64,000 bases of DNA from Afipia sp. GAS231 (GTDB lineage: Bacteria > Pseudomonadota > Alphaproteobacteria > Rhizobiales > Xanthobacteraceae). Each line of letters starts with the position of its first letter. Position 1 is the first letter of the stretch. The stretch spans positions 1 through 64,000 of the forward strand of contig NZ_LT629703.1 of the NCBI RefSeq assembly GCF_900103365.1, given 5' to 3'. The notes beneath the pieces are model-generated. The model saw nothing but the letters and a program-made list of their open reading frames with translations, had not been told where the DNA came from and made no database searches. Positions 20,201-27,005 of the stretch are shown piece after piece. The position numbers and the translations under genes are program-made.

Positions 20201-22285
20201 ATAGTTGCCGTTGCTGGCGAGGACGAGTGAGCCGAGATTTCCGCTGGCTGACGTCGTCGTGGTCTGGAAGGCGGCCTGCCCCACGTCGGGATCCGAGATC
20301 GAAATAGTGCCGACCGCCGTCAGGTTTCCGGCGCTGTTGACGGACGCATCCTCCGTCACATCGTGGACGGTCGGATCGCCGATCGTCGCCGGGTGATTGA
20401 CCGCGCCTGCGCCGTGGACTGTAAAGGTAATCTGTTTGGTGGTGCCGTCGAACGAGGTGACCGTAAAGGTGTCGACCTTGGTGCCGCCGGTGCCAAGTTG
20501 CGCCGCGGCGCTTTCCGCCACGGAATAGGAATAGGTGCCATTGCTGGCGAGCGTGAGGTGGCCGAGATTGCCCGATGCCGATATCACCGACGTCTTGAAG
20601 GACGCCTGTCCCTGGTCGACATCGGTGATCGAGATCGAACCGGTCGCCGTCAGTGTCACTTTGCTCGGATCGGCAGTGACGTCGTGGACCGTCGGATTGC
20701 CGATCACGGCGGCATCGTTGACGCCGTGGATCGTAAAGCTCACCTGCTTGGTGGTGCCGTCGAGCGATGTCACCGTAAAGGTGTCGACCTTGGTGTCGCC
20801 TCTTCCCAAATACTGCACCGCGCTGTCAGCGACCGAATAGCTGTACGAGCCGTCGGCCGCAATCGTCAGGTTCCCGAGACTATCGGCGGCTGAAATCACC
20901 GAGGTCTGGAACGCGGCCTGGCCCTGATCGGCATCCGTGATTGAGATCGTGCCGCTCGCGGTCAAAAGCGGCTGGGTGGTATCTTCGGTCACGTCGTGGA
21001 CGGTCGGCGTGCCGATCACGGCTACGTCGTTGACGCCGTGGATGGTAAAGCTGATCTGTTTTGTTGTGCCGTCGGTCGACGTCACCGTGAATGTGTCGAC
21101 TTTTGTGTCGCTGGCGCCGAGATATTGCACCGCGTGGTCAGAAACCGAATAGCTGTACGACCCGTTCGTCGCGAGCGTGAGGTGGCCCAGATTGCCGGCG
21201 GCCGAAATGACCGATGTCTTGAATGATGCCTCGCCCTGATCAACGTCCGAAATCGAGATCGCGCCACTCGCCGTCAAGGACGGCTTGGTCGCATCCTCCG
21301 TCACGTCGTGCACGGTCGGCGCGCCGATCACCGCCGCGTCGTTGACGCCGTGAATCGTAAAACTCACCTGCTTGGTGGTGCCGTCGAGCGACGTCACCGT
21401 GAAGGTGTCGACCTTGGTGTCGCCGGCGCCGAGATATTGCACGGCGCTGTCGGCGACAGAATAGCTGTAGCTGCCGTTCGCGGCCAGCGTCAGCGTTCCC
21501 AAATTGCTGGCGGCAGAAACCACGGTGGACTGGAACGCGGCCTGGCCCTGATCGACATCCGTGATCGAGATCGTGCCGTTGGCGGTCAAAAGCGGCTGGG
21601 TGGCATCTTCGGTCACGTCGTGAACGGTCGGCGTGCCGATCACTGCCGCGTCGTTAGCGCCGTGGATGGTAAAACTGATCTGTTTGGTTGTGCCGTCGGT
21701 CGACGTCACCGTGAAGGTGTCGACTTTGGTGTCGCCGGCGCCGAGATACTGCACGGCGCTGTCGGCGACTGAATAGCGGTACGACCCGTTGCTCGAGAGC
21801 GTCAGGGTTCCGAGATTGCCGCCGGCCGAAATCACCGACGTCTTGAACGTTGCTTCACCCTGGTCCACGTCCGAAATCGAAATGGAACCCGCCGCGATCA
21901 GGTTCGGCTTGGTCGCATCCTCGGTGACGTCGTGCACCGTCGCGTTGCCGATTACAGCCGCATCGTTGACGCCGTGGATGGTGAAACTTACCTTTTTGGT
22001 TGTGCCGTCGACCGACGTCACCGTGAAGGTGTCGATTTTGGTGTCGCCCGCTCCCAAATATTGTACGGCGCTGTCGGCGACCGAGTAACTATAGGACCCG
22101 TTGGCGGCGATCGTTAACGAGCCGAGATTGCCGGATGCGGAGATGACCGTCGTCCTGAACGCGGACTGGCCGGGATCGGAATCACTGATGGAAATCAGCC
22201 CGGCAGCGATCAAAACCTGCAAATTCGTGTCTTCGGTGACGTCGCTGACCGTCGGTGCGCCAATAATTGCTGCCGAATTTGCCAT
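8255..22285 (-). CDS. Giant VCBS/RTX/cadherin-like repeat protein, probable type I secreted adhesin (4676 aa)
   Basis: One uninterrupted frame of 4676 codons; ATG 22283-22285 follows GGGGAA on the coding strand. Approximate architecture: residues 5-740, seven VCBS-type repeats of about 105 aa (TVHDVTEDAT...GSYSYSVADSAVQYLGAGDT); 741-1245, five near-identical 101-aa VCBS repeats (VITGTSTVNL...); one more VCBS repeat to about 1352; a segment with ADANNNGILDAGE near 1461; RTX nonapeptides (GGxGxDxL) near 1742; long RTX-like and LxNGxNTLxxxNVE beta-roll repeats to about 2896; an M10-C-like block; cadherin-like repeats (VTDVNEAPT) about 2990-3480; then a second RTX/beta-roll/M10-C block to the end. 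The C-terminus ends LHSSNFLLA, as in type I secretion substrates. No signal peptide and no secretion genes are visible here. Likely a calcium-binding surface or released adhesin; the ligand is unknown. Confidence 0.9.
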   Translation of the reverse strand: MANSAAIIGAPTVSDVTEDTNLQVLIAAGLISISDSDPGQSAFRTTVISASGNLGSLTIAANGSYSYSVADSAVQYLGAGDTKIDTFTVTSVDGTTKKVSFTIHGVNDAAVIGNATVHDVTEDATKPNLIAAGSISISDVDQGEATFKTSVISAGGNLGTLTLSSNGSYRYSVADSAVQYLGAGDTKVDTFTVTSTDGTTKQISFTIHGANDAAVIGTPTVHDVTEDATQPLLTANGTISITDVDQGQAAFQSTVVSAASNLGTLTLAANGSYSYSVADSAVQYLGAGDTKVDTFTVTSLDGTTKQVSFTIHGVNDAAVIGAPTVHDVTEDATKPSLTASGAISISDVDQGEASFKTSVISAAGNLGHLTLATNGSYSYSVSDHAVQYLGASDTKVDTFTVTSTDGTTKQISFTIHGVNDVAVIGTPTVHDVTEDTTQPLLTASGTISITDADQGQAAFQTSVISAADSLGNLTIAADGSYSYSVADSAVQYLGRGDTKVDTFTVTSLDGTTKQVSFTIHGVNDAAVIGNPTVHDVTADPSKVTLTATGSISITDVDQGQASFKTSVISASGNLGHLTLASNGTYSYSVAESAAAQLGTGGTKVDTFTVTSFDGTTKQITFTVHGAGAVNHPATIGDPTVHDVTEDASVNSAGNLTAVGTISISDPDVGQAAFQTTTTSASGNLGSLVLASNGNYTYAVADSAVQYLGTGDTKVDTFTITSVDGTTKQVSFTIHGVNDAAVITGTSTVNLTETNAVLTTGGTLAATDVDSPNTFVAQNNVAGSNGYGHFTIGANGVWTYTTTSAHDEFVGGTTYTDTLTVTTADGTPQVLTVNITGTNDAAVITGTSTVNLAETNAVLTTGGTLTATDVDSSNTFVAQNNVAGSNGYGHFNIGTNGVWTYSTDTAHDEFVGGTTYTDTLTVTTADGTPQVLTVNITGTNDAAVITGTSTVNLTETNAVLTTGGTLAATDVDSPNTFVAQNNVAGSNGYGHFNIGTNGVWTYSTDTAHDEFVGGTTYTDTLTVTTADGTPQVLTVNITGTNDAAVITGTSTVNLTETNAVLSTGGTLTAADVDSSNAFVAQNNVAGSNGYGHFTIGTNGVWTYATTSAHDEFVGGTTYTDTLTVTTADGTPQVLTVNITGTNDAAVITGTSTVNLTETNAVLTTGGTLAATDVDSPNTFVAQNNVAGSNAYGHFNIGTNGVWTYSTDTAHNEFVSGTTYTDTLTVTTADGTPQVLTVNITGTNDAAVIGQPSVADVTEDVSVNGAGTLVASGSISISDVDSTAAFQAGVNGAVGNLGSLALAANGTYTYTVADSLTQYLGANDTKTDTFTVTAVDGTSKQVSFNIHGTQDAPTLSVGTSATGADNANISLAVTAGLIDTSNALSIAIQNVPSGYTLNHGTLSDDGSTYVLSSTDLTGLALQPVGGLAKPGNFSLHVVASSGDGTHTASTSADIAVTVTANPNEFNGFALDGYVAGATVFADANNNGILDAGEAHTTTNADGSFTLNGGSGPLVMFGGTDISTNLTFNGVLKAPEGSTVVTPLTTLIVAITTANPTVSTADAATQVSTAFGLDPSKDLTTFDPVAAAVSGGADAASASAILSAGIQVQSTVAQVSAVGGSADQVFTAIASTVTTSVSSSTTVDLSASSTVHDIVSNSGVSADAASAVADVVSAANGSIQSAGADVTALAQAAVVAQGAATTQLANTDFSNSAQVDALHQTYVTDLGTQVTNAVVGVTGLALVGTLGADVLTGGPGNDAIDGLDGNDTLIGGAGNDQLYGNLGNDTLTGGAGDDRLDGGPGFDRATYADATGGITVDLAAGTASGPGVGNDTLVSIEAVSGSDFADTYSAVGFTGSTQLPGRPAGFNEFEGRGGDDIIHGTVNASGEILTRISYVSAAAAVTVDIAAGTGHGTAAGDVAGVGNDTFDHVNAIVGSAYDDTLLGSNNPNGTYEQFDGRAGNDYIDGRGGYDFAVYNLDPNTTTGITVHLAAGIVTGDATIGTDTLRSVEAVRGTNFADVYDATGFSGTSTNAGSSGTFNNFDGEGGNDTIIGNGNTRIQYSQSLAAVTVDLAAGTAHGTAPGDIANVGTDTFTGVNAVMGSMFDDTLLGSAVNDTFQGLAGNDYIDGRGGFDTAQYNNLTYVTGAISVDMASGVVIGDASNGTDTLRSIEGIQGTFFNDTYVATGYGQAGALNVGNNGTFNQFEGMGGNDTITGNGNTRLGYFNATAGVTVNIATGIATGDTSVGTDTFTGVNSVTGSAFNDTIIGDGNSNTLTGGGGNDTIDGGGGADLALYTGARGGYTISFNTPSAGQVQVQDNTAGRDGTDTLTNIEVLQFSDQSDLIASGSAGSPIDLSDNRLFFGATANPFNVLTGSNNDFVKIGFSLSGHLINLGAGTGDTVILGQTGFYNLNLVNVENLVGSAGNDTANFTTNLNGLNVDLGAGNDFVNLANGANTLSVTNVENINATDFSGTASNDTLTLSNNVSGLSVNLAQGNNTLNLAAGPNSFTNIFNVQHVNGTAGDDTLSISNGFFEPGNNPVVDLGAGNNTLNFGMQGLTLTALNIQHLNGNALDNFVNINNNVSGIAIDLGLGNDNLNLANGVNSLSVTNVENIQSSDFSGPASNDTLTLTNNVSGLSVNLQQGFNTLNLAAAGNNQLDNLFNVDVVNGSAGDDTLSLGMGIYTPNNDLVIDLGGGNNTLNIAGNNASLSLLNTAHLNGSSLDNFISLNNDVTGLAVDLGLGNDTLNLASGTNSVSLSNVENVNSADYFGGPAAASDDTLTLLNDVSGITINLQQGNNTLDLAAGTNSLTAYNVQTINGSASDDTLTLQNQIFSTTIDLGGGNNSLNLADGGNNVTVANVANVTGGNGNDGIVVTGAGTTTVTGGLGQDSITAGSAPLNVRFTSAADSYANGGGDTVNNFNAANDTFIFDHVGGLASGIHFVGSAGFDGAGAEARLTGNYLQIDVNGDGQFGAGDMELNLNGLIGTLSDANFVAVGIDHAPTDILLSAATVAENSANGTVVGALSAIDPDTGDTATFSLVNDAGGLFAISNGNLVVNGPLNYEAASSEQVTIRVTDSGGLTHDKNFTIAVTDVNEAPTAVVLSNQVTSTAENGGDVKVADIAVTDDALGTNTLSLSGADASSFSIVAGAGGPELHFIGSANFEAKASYNVTVNANDASASNHVAPDASQAFHLIITDVNEAPTITSGTTASVAENAPTSTVVYQAVASDPDTTAPNNVITWSLTGTDAAAFSIDAGGNVTLNSPANFEAKNSYSINVVATDGGALFDSKAVTVSIIDVNEAPTAVALNNQVTATAENGGDVKVADIAITDDALGTNVLSLSGADAASFAIENSTELHFLGGANFEAKTSYDVTVNVNDVTASNHVAPDASQNFHLAITNVNEAPTDISLSNSTIGQSTANNTVIGVLSAVDPDAGDTATFSLVDNAGGQFAVSGNNLVVAGSLTAGAQQIVVRDTDSGGLTFDKTLTINVSSGATIVGDATNNTLVGTAGDDLIQGLAGNDRLQGLAGNDTLDGGIGFDRAIYTDATAGISFNLASGTVNGSAAGVGTDTLIGIEGIVGTNFADTYDATGFAGDTSVAGTNVGFNEFEGKGGNDTITGAFNSQGAPLTRISYVSATGSVTVDLQAHTATGDSSVGTDTLVGSGFAGVVGSAGADTLLGSNNPSGTVEVFEGRGGNDTINGRGGFDRADYALDPTTTSGITVNMAAGQVVGDATVGTDTLLSVESVRGTNFADSYTATGFSGTSTNAGSNGTFNEFNGMGGNDTIVGNGNTRISYINATGGVTVDMQTGSTPGTGTATGDASTGTDSFSGVNAVQGSMFDDTIHGSNNATGTETFYGGAGNDFIDGRGGFDLATYNNIYFSTGPVTVNMGAGTATGDASIGNDTLRSIEAIQGTNFNDVYDASTYGTAGALNIGNNGTFNQFEGLGGNDTITGNGNTRLIYSSATGGVNVNMLAGTVTGDASVGTDTFNGVNSVFGSNLADTYVATGFAIDTGPFGSGNFNLFEGQGGNDTITGNGNTRITYTNAAAAVTVDLSLGTAHGTAGGDVANVGTDTITGGVNSVQGSNFNDTLIGSAANESFFGGSGNDSISAGGGNDTITGGAGNDIIDGGAGTDMAIYTGPSASYTINLVAGTVADNRSGTPDGTDTLTNVEVLQFSDKYMMIASGSAGSPIDISGQNLFGNTNTITGTGSDDYLVIGNNAFGHPIDLGAGNDTVIVAANAGFVQLNLLNVEHVIGSSGDDTVNLTNDATGLSVDLGSGHDTLNLANGFNTLTLNNVEQIFGTDFSGSSDDTLTLLNDVTGLSVNLGNGTNTLNLAAGANTLGDVFDVQHINGSAGDDVLTITGNLGAPTGVTIDLGAGDNTVDAYTANLSASLVNVEHLNGNASDNFVTLQSDVTGLSVDLGGGNNSLALANGTNSIGLANVTNIYGSDFTGGVNPSDDTLTLLNDVSGVTVNLGDGNNTLNLAAGSNSFDNLFNINHVNGTSSDDTLTIQGNTGGTIDLGGGNDTLNLNGGSFGLTVANTETINGSANFDTITISNAVTGSTTITAGAGADNITASAGQDNFRFTSVADSTINGQSDTITNFDAGHDTFTFAGITVAGGSIDYVGAGAFEGAGHASAVLQNFGPGNDVLNIDINGDGVMDSADMVVNLANLTGTLHSSNFLLA
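18551..20065. repeat. Tandem array of five 303-bp direct repeats inside the adhesin gene
   Basis: The landmark gcggcatcgttggtgcctgt recurs near 18551, 18854, 19157, 19460 and 19763, exactly 303 bases apart, giving 5 x 303 = 1515 bp. The copies differ at only a few positions and encode the 101-aa repeats that start VITGTSTVNL. Flanking VCBS repeats are clearly more diverged. Such arrays change copy number by recombination and are prone to assembly collapse. Confidence 0.92.
20066..22270. repeat. Diverged VCBS-coding repeats of about 315 bp (seven copies)
   Basis: The motif for the SFTIHGVNDAAVIG junction recurs about every 315 bases on the minus strand (around 20066, 20391, 20709, 21024, 21339, 21646 and 21961). 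These are seven VCBS-type domains at the protein N-terminus. They are much less alike than the adjacent 303-bp units, so they are an older expansion. Confidence 0.85.
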
Positions 22286-22548
22286 GATTTTCGCTTCCCC
22301 AAATGAATTCTGAAATTCAAAATCGGGAGCGACTCTGCTGACGCTGCGTTACAGGAGCGCAAAAAAAACGTGAAATCGATAACCATTTATTAAATATAAG
22401 CTTGCTCCGGCAGACACACTTCGTAGGATCAATTCGAATATTTCTGGCGGGCCGTCAAAAACGACGAACCGACCCAAAAAAATCATTCATCATTTTGATA
22501 CACAGCCAGGTTTGAAGTTCCGAAGTCATCTTTGATGCAAAGTCACCC
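22286..22548. promoter_or_regulatory. Divergent control region of adhesin and SARP-type regulator
   Basis: 263 bp, clearly more AT-rich than the surroundings (for example ccatttattaaatataagct near 22383-22402 and runs of A at 22360-22368 and 22475-22481). It holds the start regions of both divergent genes, so promoters must lie here. I cannot assign a specific -35/-10 pair or an operator. The shared region makes regulation of the adhesin by the divergent gene product plausible. Confidence 0.5.
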
Positions 22549-24795
22549 ATGACATTGCCTGTGATGCGTCTGCGTTTGCTCGGCCGGTTTGGCGTTACCG
22601 CTCCGGATAGCGAATCCACGTCGATTCAGCTTCCGACCAGGAAGACCGGGGCCGTGTTGGCCTATCTCGGCATGAGCCGCGATTACGCGGCAAGCCGCGA
22701 GGAACTGGCGGCATTGCTCTGGGGCGGCTGTACCGATCAGCAGGCGCGGCAGAGTTTGCGACAAGCACTGGCTTTGTTGCGCAAGGAACTCGCGCCGGAC
22801 GTGTTCATCACCGACACCAAGATCGTGCGGCTCGATCCCGCGTCGTGGTCGATCGATGCCCGCGAGTTTGCGACCTTTGCCTGTGCGCAGAGCGCCGAGG
22901 AACTCGCGCGTGCGGCGCGTTTCTTCACCGGCGATTTTCTCTCCGGCTTCATCCTCGAGGAAGAAGCGTTCGAGGAGTGGGTCGGCGGACAACGAACGCA
23001 CCTGCAGCACGCCGCCGCGCAGCTCTGCGAAACCTTCGTGCGGCGCCCGGATCTGGTGATTGACCCGAACCAGGCGTTGGCGGCCATCGACCAGTTGATG
23101 GCGCTCGATCCGCTCCGGGAAGATTGGCATCGCCTCGCGATCGCCTTGTACGCCCGCTATCGCGGCAAGAACGAAGCGTTGTCGCGCGCCAGCGCCTTTG
23201 CCGGTTTGCTTCAGCGTGAACTCGGGGTCACCCCCGAACGCGAAACCCGGATGATGCTGGAAAATCTTCGCAGCGCCGATGTCGCGGATTGGGTCAATGG
23301 GCCATTGCAAGACGCTCAGCACAGCACCAACCTGTCGCCCGCCGAAAGCAACCCTGATGCCTCGGCATTCGCTCCGGCCACGACACCCGTCGCCGCGCCT
23401 CGACGGAATTTTCTGACACCGCGCCTCGATGGAATGACTTTGGCGGCGCTGGCGTTGGCCGGGATTCTGGTGGCCGCGGGAACTTTCGCTTCCGAGTCTC
23501 TCCATACGATTTTGAGACTCGGCCCGGCGTCTTCGTTCCAATCGCCCGCGGCGCTCGGCGCCCTGCCCGACCCATGGCGGTCGCCGGCGGTCGCCCACGA
23601 GGCGCAACTGCCGAAGGGCATTACCCCTATTGTGGTGCTGCCGTTCGCAAGTCTCGGCGGAAACGACGAACCGGGTCAGTTGATCGCCGACATGCTGACG
23701 GATGATCTGACCAATACATTGTCACGCATTCCCTCGTTCAGGGTGATTTCGCGCCAAACGGCGCACAGCTACCAGAACCAGGCCATCGACGTCGCCAAGC
23801 TCGGCACCGAACTGCAGGTAAGATATGTGCTGGAAGGCAGCGTCCGGCTTCAGGATGACAATCTTCGGGTCAACGTCGAACTGATCAATCCGGTCACCCG
23901 CCTGTCGGTGTGGAGCGGCCGTGTCGAGCGTCGCGGCGCCGACCGCCAGGGCGTCCGCGACGAAATCGTCAGCCGGTTGGCGCGAGAGCTTCAGTTTGAA
24001 GTGCTTCCGATCGAAAGCCAGCGGTTGTCGAACGATTTCGACGCCGATGCGCTGGCCTATCGCGGCTGGGCTGCGCTGTCCCAGGTCAATCTCGAAGGTT
24101 ACAAGCAGGCGCTTGCACTGTTCAACAAGGCGCTGGAGCGCGATCCGAATACCTTGTCGGCACAGGTTGGCATCGGCGCCTATCACGCCCGGATGGGCGC
24201 ACAGGTTCTGGATACCGATCCGGCCGGCCATCGCAACAAGGCGGAAGCCATCCTGCGCCAGGTGCTGGTACGTGATCCCGAGTCGAGCCAGGCGCATTTC
24301 TATCTGGCGCTCGCGCTCAACCGGTTGCCGACATTGCCTGAAGCCCTGCAACATCTGGAACGGGCGATCAGGATCGATCCCAGCGACGCCAGTGCCCACG
24401 CCCAGATCGGCAACGGTCTGATCCGTTCCGGGAAAGTTTCCGAAGGCCTCGAACACGTCCGCTATGCGATGTTGCTGTCTCCGCGCGACCCGATCATGCC
24501 GGTCTGGCTCGAGTTCGCAGGCAATGCGGAACTGGAGCTCGGCGACTACCGCGAGGCGATTGCCTTGTTCGATCGCTCGATCGCGATCAATCCCGGCTAT
24601 CCCAGAAGCTGGGCGGGCCTTGTCGCCGCCTACGCGCTGGCCAACGAACCCGCTGAGGCCCGGCGCTTTGCCGCCCAACTCAAGACCTTCGCGCCGAACC
24701 TGGAAAACGACGATATGCCCCGGCAATTCGGTCGCAGCGAGAACTCCAAGCTGCACGAAGGCCTGATGCTGGCCTTCGGCTCGCCGGAACGATAG
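22549..24795 (+). CDS. SARP/BTAD-type transcription regulator with membrane anchor, TolB-like and TPR domains
   Basis: 748 residues. Residues 1-100 resemble an OmpR-like winged helix of the SARP class (MRLRLLGRFGV, then QARQSLRQALALLRKEL). Residues about 100-250 resemble the bacterial transcriptional activator domain, ending LLQRELGVTPERET. A single hydrophobic helix lies near 299-312 (LAALALAGILVAAGTF). Next is a TolB/FlgO-like domain beginning ITPIVVLPFASLGGND near 357. From about 498 to 718 are TPR-like repeats (ALFNKALERDPNTLS, LERAIRIDPSDASAHAQIG). This layout suggests a ToxR/CadC-like regulator: DNA binding inside, sensing part outside. It is divergent from the giant adhesin, its most likely target (inference). 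Confidence 0.82.
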   Translation: MTLPVMRLRLLGRFGVTAPDSESTSIQLPTRKTGAVLAYLGMSRDYAASREELAALLWGGCTDQQARQSLRQALALLRKELAPDVFITDTKIVRLDPASWSIDAREFATFACAQSAEELARAARFFTGDFLSGFILEEEAFEEWVGGQRTHLQHAAAQLCETFVRRPDLVIDPNQALAAIDQLMALDPLREDWHRLAIALYARYRGKNEALSRASAFAGLLQRELGVTPERETRMMLENLRSADVADWVNGPLQDAQHSTNLSPAESNPDASAFAPATTPVAAPRRNFLTPRLDGMTLAALALAGILVAAGTFASESLHTILRLGPASSFQSPAALGALPDPWRSPAVAHEAQLPKGITPIVVLPFASLGGNDEPGQLIADMLTDDLTNTLSRIPSFRVISRQTAHSYQNQAIDVAKLGTELQVRYVLEGSVRLQDDNLRVNVELINPVTRLSVWSGRVERRGADRQGVRDEIVSRLARELQFEVLPIESQRLSNDFDADALAYRGWAALSQVNLEGYKQALALFNKALERDPNTLSAQVGIGAYHARMGAQVLDTDPAGHRNKAEAILRQVLVRDPESSQAHFYLALALNRLPTLPEALQHLERAIRIDPSDASAHAQIGNGLIRSGKVSEGLEHVRYAMLLSPRDPIMPVWLEFAGNAELELGDYREAIALFDRSIAINPGYPRSWAGLVAAYALANEPAEARRFAAQLKTFAPNLENDDMPRQFGRSENSKLHEGLMLAFGSPER

Positions 24796-24878
24796 CCCCC
24801 ACGACCCGGGTTTTGCCTTCGAGAGCTGTAGAAGGTAAACCGGTTCCGCGGGGAATGATGGGGGCATCGACCCCACCA

Positions 24879-25535
24879 ATGTTGCTCCGGAGTACCCCGT
24901 TGACCGTTCGTCGCCGTACCATTTTCGTCGTTCTGCTCGCTTTCGCAGCCCTCGCCTGCACCGCTCCCGCCAACGCGCAAAGCGCCGTTGCCGTGGCCGT
25001 CGCCAAGCCGGTATCGCTGCCCGACATCGTGATCGGCTCGGCGAAGGCACCCCTGACCATCACTGAATACGCCTCGATGAGCTGCCCGCATTGCGCCGCC
25101 TTCGGCGAGAATGTGTTTCCGATGCTGCGGTCGAAATTCATCGACACCGGCAAGGTGCGCTTCGTGTTTCGCGAGTTCCCGCTCGACCCCAAGGCCGCGG
25201 CGGCCTCGATGCTGGCCCGCTGCATCGCCAAGGATGATTCCGAAAAATACCTCGATGCGGTCGAGACCCTGTTCAGGCTGCAGGAGCAGCTGGTGGCGCA
25301 CACAAAGGAGACGCTGTTCTTTGTCGGCAAGATGAAGGGAATGAGCGAGCCGGAAGTCGAGGGGTGCGTCAAGGATCAGGCCCAGCTCGACCGGCTCGCC
25401 GCCGACCAGCAATATGCGCTGAAACAGTTGAACGTGGTTTCGACACCGACCTTCTTCCTGAACGGCGTCAAGCTTCAGGGCTCGATGTCGTACGAGGAAC
25501 TCGAAGAGCGGCTCAAGCCGATGCTGCGGAAATAG
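24879..25535 (+). CDS. DsbA-family periplasmic thioredoxin-fold protein
   Basis: With start ATG 24879 the product is 218 aa: MLLRSTPLTVRRR, a hydrophobic signal segment (TIFVVLLAFAALAC) and a predicted cut near ANAQ. The active site CPHC lies in EYASMSCPHCAAFGENVFP. The conserved cis-proline is in VVSTPTFFLNGVKL. It belongs to the DsbA/DsbG-like thioredoxin_4 group that oxidises or isomerises disulfides in the periplasm. A longer frame starting at 24813 would put charged residues before the signal, so the downstream start is preferred. It is not clearly linked to its neighbours. Confidence 0.87.
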   Translation: MLLRSTPLTVRRRTIFVVLLAFAALACTAPANAQSAVAVAVAKPVSLPDIVIGSAKAPLTITEYASMSCPHCAAFGENVFPMLRSKFIDTGKVRFVFREFPLDPKAAAASMLARCIAKDDSEKYLDAVETLFRLQEQLVAHTKETLFFVGKMKGMSEPEVEGCVKDQAQLDRLAADQQYALKQLNVVSTPTFFLNGVKLQGSMSYEELEERLKPMLRK

Positions 25536-25635
25536 CCGGGGCAATAGTCAAGGCCGGCCCACGCGGTTTCCCCTTGTCCGGCGCGGCGCCCTCGCCGATG
25601 ATGGCGCCAACAAACATATATCGGGGGAAGTCGCC

Positions 25636-26604
25636 ATGGCCGCCATCTTGCGCGTATTGTTCGCGGCCATGTGGCTAGGGTCCGCCGTCGCAGCGGCGAC
25701 GGCGCAAGGTTATCCCAACAAGCCGGTCCGCATCGTGGTCGGGTTTACCGCGGGCGGGCCGACCGACGCCATTGCGCGGATCGTGGCGCAAAAACTTTCC
25801 GACAGCCTCGGTCAGCAGTTCGTCGTCGAGAATATCGGTGGCGCCGGCGGCAACACGGCGGCGGGCCAGGTGGCACGCGCCACGCCTGATGGCTACACCA
25901 TCATGGCGATCAGTACCGGCTTCGTCGTCAATCCCACCCTTTACGCCAAGGTGCCGTACGACCCGATCAAGGACTTTGCTCCGGTGACGTTGGTCGCGGT
26001 CTCGCCCAATGTCGTCGTGGTCAATCCCTCGGTCCCGGCTAAAACGCTGCCCGACCTGGTGCAGCTCATTCGCGACAATCCCGGCAAGTATAGCTTTGCC
26101 GGACCCGGTGTCGGCTCGACGCCGCATCTCGGCGGCGAACTGTTCCGCCTGGCATTCAATCTCGATCTCGTGCACGTGCCGTTCGCCGGCGCGGGTCCGG
26201 CGGTCCAAGCCACCGTCGGCGGCCATACCCCGATCGCGTTCACCGCACTGCCGCCGTCGCTCTCGGCAGTCCAGGCGGGCCAACTGCGTGCGCTCGGCAT
26301 TGCGGCCAGCAAACGCGCTGCGGGGATGCCCGACGTGCCGACCTTTGCCGAACAGGGCATCAAGGATCAGGATGCCGAAACCCTGACCGGTATCGTAGCG
26401 CCGGCGGGAACCCCGAAAGAAATCGTCGACCTGCTCTATCGCGAGATCGCGAAGGCCGTTTCCCAGCCGGATGTAAAAGAACGTCTTACCACGCTCGGCT
26501 TCGACCCGGTCGCCAATACACCTGACGAATTCGGCGCCCGCATCAGGCTGGAGATCGACAAGTGGGGCAAGGTGGTGCGGGACGCCAAGCTGCGGATCGA
26601 GTAG
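25636..26604 (+). CDS. Bug-family (TctC-like) tripartite transporter binding protein
   Basis: 322 residues with a signal peptide (MAAILRVLFAAMWLGSAVAA). The family core follows: YPNKPVRIVVGFTAGGPTD, then VVENIGGAGGNTAAGQVA and ATPDGYTI. These periplasmic proteins bind carboxylates for tripartite tricarboxylate transporters. No membrane subunits (TctA/TctB) are nearby, so this is one of the many orphan Bug proteins found in such genomes. The ligand is unknown. Confidence 0.9.
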   Translation: MAAILRVLFAAMWLGSAVAAATAQGYPNKPVRIVVGFTAGGPTDAIARIVAQKLSDSLGQQFVVENIGGAGGNTAAGQVARATPDGYTIMAISTGFVVNPTLYAKVPYDPIKDFAPVTLVAVSPNVVVVNPSVPAKTLPDLVQLIRDNPGKYSFAGPGVGSTPHLGGELFRLAFNLDLVHVPFAGAGPAVQATVGGHTPIAFTALPPSLSAVQAGQLRALGIAASKRAAGMPDVPTFAEQGIKDQDAETLTGIVAPAGTPKEIVDLLYREIAKAVSQPDVKERLTTLGFDPVANTPDEFGARIRLEIDKWGKVVRDAKLRIE

Positions 26605-26753
26605 ATGCGGACGCCAATAGCGCCGTGAGGCAGCGACACATGGCCTGATCGCCATCGCGGCGCGCCGCCGACCCATTTTCTACTTTGCATGGGGTTGTTT
26701 TCGCGATTTTGAGTCTCGGCCTTGTGGTGTGCCGTCCTCGCCTATCTCGCGGC

Positions 26754-27005
26754 TCACTTTGAATCGATGAAAGTCAGGCCGATCCGGTTCTTCTGGATCC
26801 AGGCAACCCGGCACTCATGAACGATCGACGAGTCGTTCGCCATCACCAGACGGAAGCGTTGCGGGACGAAGGCCGCGTTCTCCACGTCGATCGCCGCGCC
26901 TTCGAGTGAAACATTCCGTACCACGCAGCGCATCACCGAGCCGCCTGACGACACAAAGGCCGGCTCGTCGGTTTCGGTTCGTGGATATCTTCGTTTCTCT
27001 TCCAT
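26754..27005 (-). CDS. Small PilZ-domain protein
   Basis: 83 residues if started at ATG 27003-27005 (MEEKRRYPRTETDEPAFV). It carries the PilZ signatures for cyclic-di-GMP binding: an R-x-x-x-R-like motif (KRRYPR) and D/N-x-S-x-x-G (RNVSLEGAAID). The end is VAWIQKNRIGLTFI. A longer frame to 27134 adds a Cys/Pro-rich stretch untypical of the family, so the shorter start is chosen. Probably a stand-alone receptor of cyclic-di-GMP; no partner is evident next door. Confidence 0.82.
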   Translation of the reverse strand: MEEKRRYPRTETDEPAFVSSGGSVMRCVVRNVSLEGAAIDVENAAFVPQRFRLVMANDSSIVHECRVAWIQKNRIGLTFIDSK

